From NCBI RefSeq assembly GCF_000204055.1, contig NW_006768807.1, forward strand, positions 417,326 to 481,325: a stretch of 64,000 bases of DNA, given 5' to 3'. Source of the stretch: Melampsora larici-populina 98AG31 (Eukaryota; Basidiomycota; Pucciniomycetes; Pucciniales; Melampsoraceae). This document shows, piece by piece, positions 60,240 through 64,000 of this stretch. The notes beneath the pieces were generated by a model that made no database searches, was not told where the DNA came from, and worked only from the letters and a program-made list of their open reading frames with translations. A program made the position numbers and the translations under genes. Positions within the stretch are counted from its first letter, which is position 1; each line of letters opens with the position of its first letter.

Positions 60240-60374
60240 ATGTCCCCTAAACTGCCTTGGGTGTTCCTTGCTTTGTTTGTTTTTCAGCTTTTCACATTAT
60301 ATGCGCGATACCACTCCGCTCTACCCGCTGCTAAAGTCTCGGCAGATGTACCCTTCGCGCCCGGCAACGACTGA
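60240..60374 (+). CDS. Possible 44-residue secreted peptide
   Basis: A short frame with a strong signal-peptide-like N-terminus (MSPKLPWVFLALFVFQLFTL) and a ~20-residue remainder ending PFAPGND. It may be a tiny secreted peptide, the first exon of a longer secreted gene (GT-AG candidates follow near 60390), or chance. No other evidence. Confidence 0.25.
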   Translation: MSPKLPWVFLALFVFQLFTLYARYHSALPAAKVSADVPFAPGND

Positions 60375-61235
60375 ACACTATGCAATTGTAGTAAGTAATC
60401 CAAGTTGAAGGTGGAGGAAGAATTGAGGCAGATGGTCCCACGGATGCTCGTCAATGCAGGTCAGCATCAAGTTGACCATCACAGTTGTGGCCTGATCGTT
60501 GGCCACATCAAGCCCGCCGTACTGTCATGTGATTGATGATGAACATCATTCGGCTTCAATGCTATAAAATCCGCCCGGTTCGATCTGAGGGGATGCATCC
60601 TTCAACGGTATTGTAGTGATGACTGTTTTGTCACAAGACCTGGCCGGTAGATAACAAAGAAAAAGAGAGGAACACAAAGACAGAAAGAGGAACGGTGACT
60701 GATGATGTTATGTCTGGGGAATTCTGTAGAATCATACGATCTAATGGGACCCTCACGTTCTAAGAAAACTCAGATTCGGTTTGTGAGATCGAGGTTGAGG
60801 TAATGTCTACTCTGCCAGTAAGCTTGAATAAAGGCCTCACAACGTAAATCGATAGGAGCGCGAAGAAATTGGGCGCAAAGGGCAGAAAGATGAACCCAGC
60901 ATCTTGGCAATCCATTCTTGCAAGTTTGGAACACCTTGATCAAAGACAAGCCATGCTTGACCTCCCCATCTTGATTTATATTTGTTATAATTTCAATTTC
61001 TCGCAATCGGTAACAGATTGTATGCCAAAACGAAGCCTAGACGGTTGCGACCCTGCTCTTTGTTGAGGACTATTTATCACATCATGGATCACTTCCGTCT
61101 TGCCTTGGGTCAGAGAATCCAGTCATGGGAAGATCTCGAGGCATGCTACACGAATTGAGGATAATTGTTGGCACAAAATCGGAATCAGGTACAAATAATA
61201 CATTGAGGTCAACGACCTCAATATGGGTCAGCGTT
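60375..61235. other. Intergenic region
   Basis: No supported gene; minus frames at 60770-61006 and 61082-61270 lack features, and the latter overlaps the last exon of the next gene. Confidence 0.35.
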
Positions 61236-62066
61236 TCACAGAGGTTGTGAGGCTCGTTCTGCGTTTTCAATCAATTCACTGCGAAAGCAAAAACCAGACA
61301 AAACAAGCTCAGCAAGATCAAGAGGGTGTTTGAAGAAGACCAAGAGGATCGAATCCTGCCTACCCGCAGATAACATATTTGGCTTTGAAATGCATCTCCC
61401 AGTCACTGAGAGCAGTCAATTCTAGCTCAGTGAGATCACCCAGATCATCAATGGGTGCATCTATGGGAGTCAGGATTGACTCTTCAAACGTCTGCTTTGC
61501 TAACCCACGTGAGGCATCCCGGCCTGCAAAGTTACCATAAGGGCTTTGGTCATGGGAGACAGAATCGGTTGGACCGACTTTGGATTAGTGCAGAGCCGTA
61601 GGCGTTGAGTTGGGGTGAGTTTGTATTTCTTACCCGTCTGGACCATAAAAGTTACGACCAGAAGAAAGATCATAAACCAGTTTGTTGATGGCAAAAAGCT
61701 ATTCGTTGGATTAGGATTGATCAGTACACTTTGATAGCTTTTCATCGAGTGAATTGAAGTCCTCACAATCTTTCCACCATTAGCTCCATCAAATGACCGA
61801 AGTTCGAGTGGGGTATAAGTTCTCCACACCACACTATCCGGAAGTTTAGCTGGCTTCCAATTATATTGAATCGGACTAGTTTCGATCTTCAAATCTTGTT
61901 TAATTTCAGTGACATCTTCAGGTGACCTTAGATCATCAAATTTGAAGGAAGGAAAGAGTGGTATGATTGCGTATCCTAGAATAACAAGTAAGACTACATT
62001 GATAGGATTAGTGAGAAAGGGAAGACAAGTTGTCCAAAGTTCGCTATCGAAAGTTAGTATTGACAT
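61236..62066 (-). CDS. Dap1/MAPR-type membrane haem-binding protein
   Basis: Four exons: 62066-61767, 61698-61634, 61543-61364, 61278-61236; closes at 195 residues. The N-terminal transmembrane anchor (residues ~20-42, NPINVVLLVILGYAIIPLF) is followed by a cytochrome-b5-like steroid/haem-binding domain: RTYTPLELRSFDG, KILFAINKLVYDLSSGRNFY, GPYGNFAGRDASRGLA, ...LSDWEMHFKAKYVICG. The YGP-G-Y--FAGRDASRGLA core and its Tyr residues are typical of MAPR proteins (yeast Dap1, animal PGRMC1), which bind haem axially through Tyr and support cytochrome P450 enzymes of sterol synthesis in the ER. Domain call is firm; partner role comes from the family. Divergent from the Rpc25 gene. Confidence 0.85.
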
Positions 62067-62393
62067 CGATGTGGTTCATGAGCTGGAACAGGTTGGAAAT
62101 AGGAGATGGTATCTGTTTGATGCTCTCGACTCAGCGGCCTTTCGTCTTCTGAGAAACATGTTCCTCGAAATAAGCATATGCAATGATCGAGGGCCATGCC
62201 TATGCTTAGGACGAGTTTGGATTAACGAAAGAGTCAATGTCATCAAGGATGTCACACTGAAAATCAACCTGTGTAAGATGGGAGTAGCTCTTGTGACTTC
62301 CTCCGACCATCGCATGAAAAACTTTCAAGAAAGTCATAGAAGCAATATCAGATCCCATCAGCAAAATAGTCAAGAATATCAATACCAATCAAC
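62067..62393. promoter_or_regulatory. Bidirectional promoter region, Dap1-like / Rpc25-like
   Basis: A 327-bp interval separates the divergent start codons at 62066 and 62394. No clear TATA box is visible. It must hold the promoters and 5' leaders of both genes. Confidence 0.5.
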
Positions 62394-63690
62394 ATGTTTG
62401 TCCTTTCACACCTCAAGGTCAGTAACAATTCAACCTAGACTAATTATCAATACCCGGATTGTTATATAAGAAACTGAAGATCTTCTCCGTACGAACAAAC
62501 AAATCAAATGAAGTGGATTGTTTAGGATACTATCAGAGTCTTGGCCCGAGACTTTGGACGTGATCGAGCAAAGGTGCTTGAGCAAGAAATTAACCGAAAA
62601 TATGCGAACAAGGTACATTTATCACATCTGTACTTCATCCAAGTCGAATAATATACTAATTGCTCAATGAAATATCTCGATAGGTCTTACCAGACGTAGG
62701 ATTATGCTTGTGCTTATTCAATATTGTTTCTGCTTCTGAAGGCAAAGTACTCTATGGCGATGGATGTCTTTATCATCTAGGTAAGATACGTAGCTATTTC
62801 AAAATACCTGCACCCCGTAATTTTTATGATAACACCATGATTGCCAACAGCTGACTTGCATATTGATTGATCTAGTCGAATTCACACTCGCTGTCTTTCG
62901 TCCGTTTATAGGCGAAAGTTTGGTGGGTATTGTCAAATCGAGTTCACCGGCCGGCATTAGAGGTTCGAAGCTTTTGCTCTCACTTACACAGATTCTGCAT
63001 CATTGCAAACGCTCAAAAGTTCTTCTCTCGACCTTCCCAACAGTCTCATTGCACTTTTTCGATGACATTCATATCCCTTGTCGATCTCTGCCCTTCCCAT
63101 CAGCTTAGTGAGTTTCATCATCTCAGTTTCCATCGACGTGGCAATAACTAACGTCAGGTTTTTGTTCCTACCACTTGATGACAGTGAGCCAACTTTGAAT
63201 GAATTTTTCTGGGCATCCGATTATTCAGATCTTGAGGGTCAGCCTGAGATGCCTAGTGATCTTCTTGCTACGCCCCTCGAAGGAAGATTATATATTCAAG
63301 TCGGTCAGACTATCCGGTTTCGAATCGAGCAGGAGCATTTCTTCGATATTGGACCAAAGGAAGCTCCTAAGGCTCCTGACCCGGTCCCCGAGGGTGTTGA
63401 ATTGAGTGCCTTAGAGCAGCAGATTATTCAAGCCCGACAGGAAGGCATCCCTGCCTATAGTCTGAGTGTAAGTCTATTCTACGTAGTGATTAGACACTTT
63501 CTATCTGATCTCCTTTCCATCAACGAGACATTATGATATTTTGTTATTTACTCAGAACTTTGACTTTTTACCCGGTTGCTTTCGATTTTGTACCTTTGGG
63601 TGTCAATAGGCCACATGTAGTGGTCAAGGATTGGGTATAGTGGCATGGTGGGGCGAGGCAGAAGATGATCAAGATGCTATGGTCGAATGA
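62394..63690 (+). CDS. RPC25: RNA polymerase III subunit Rpc25/RPC8
   Basis: Seven exons: 62394-62417, 62526-62612, 62684-62780, 62876-62962, 63044-63107, 63185-63467, 63610-63690; they close exactly at 240 residues, slightly longer than yeast or human orthologues. The first exon is 24 nt (MFVLSHLK). The N-terminal SHS2-type part (DTIRVLARDFG, INRKYANKVLPDVGLCLCLF, GDGCLYHLVEFTLAVFRPF) is followed by the OB-fold/S1 part (GESLVGIVKSS, GIRVSLHFFDDIHIP, FFWASDY, IRFRIEQEHFFDI) and an acidic tail after GQGLGIVAWWGEAED. Rpc25 pairs with Rpc17 in the Pol III stalk and is needed for initiation on tRNA and 5S rRNA genes. Confidence 0.92.
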
Positions 63691-64000
63691 CCCCTTTTAA
63701 TTTGCTAATGTCTTCTAAATTCGGGCAATCGTAACCTCAAAAATGGCCACCTGGCGATCGTACTCGACATACGTTACTACAGTCCCTGAACGATAGGTCT
63801 CATAAGTGATTTTTCATCGACTGCATCGGGGGAGCATTGTGCAAGCTTTAAGGCAAGCTTTTATCAACAGGCTCGAATACATGATCAAATATCAGCTTTT
63901 ATGAACAGACTTGAGTTCATTACATGATCGAATATCGCAACTTGAATGGACTTATTTGTCAAATTCAAAAAATCATCGTCCGAGTTGTTGGGCTAGAGTC
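63691..64000. other. Window end, intergenic
   Basis: No gene seen in the last 310 bases. Confidence 0.35.

Overview
The window looks like genomic DNA of a filamentous basidiomycete, most likely a rust fungus (Pucciniales). Genes are broken by many short GT-AG introns. Small cysteine-rich secreted proteins and secreted paralogue pairs of the rust-effector kind are present. Much of the intergenic space is transposon debris. The housekeeping genes are fungal: an Rpc25-like Pol III subunit, an Atg22-like transporter, a YGR125W-like SulP transporter and a Dap1-like protein. The species assignment is inference; no marker gene fixes it.

Left third (1-28 kb) is an accessory, repeat-rich region. Two paralogous secreted-protein genes (1336-2544 and 11410-12147, both +) flank a 6.6-kb Mutator-like DNA transposon (3942-10543). 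This element has ~200-bp terminal inverted repeats and a perfect 9-bp target duplication. It carries one spliced gene that joins a zinc-finger/MULE transposase to a ubiquitin-specific-protease-like domain. Next is a decayed Ty1/copia retrotransposon (about 12.9-20.8 kb). It contains a palindromic insertion in its leader and a complete 4.3-kb hAT element with a nonsense-mutated transposase. A Tourist-like MITE lies beside it and a 433-bp hAT-type MITE lies downstream. From 22.7 to 27.7 kb a degenerate tandem duplication carries two small secreted cysteine-rich genes on the minus strand, plus an inverted relic of a third.

Middle (28-44 kb): a SulP/STAS/cyclic-nucleotide-binding transporter (-), a LINE relic next to a secreted protein made of two tandem cysteine-rich repeats (+), a secreted catalase with many introns (-), an F-box gene split by an in-frame TGA (-), and a 2.2-kb non-coding element with ~230-bp near-perfect inverted repeats.

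Right third (46-64 kb) is gene-dense housekeeping sequence: a membrane-anchored LEA2-like protein (-), a WD40/NEDD1-like protein (+), a long Nse6/SLF2-like candidate (+), an Atg22-like MFS transporter (-), and a divergent pair of a Dap1/MAPR-like haem-binding protein (-) and Rpc25/RPC8 (+) sharing a ~330-bp promoter region. All gene models were spliced by eye; several close exactly in frame, which supports them, but none was checked against transcripts or databases.
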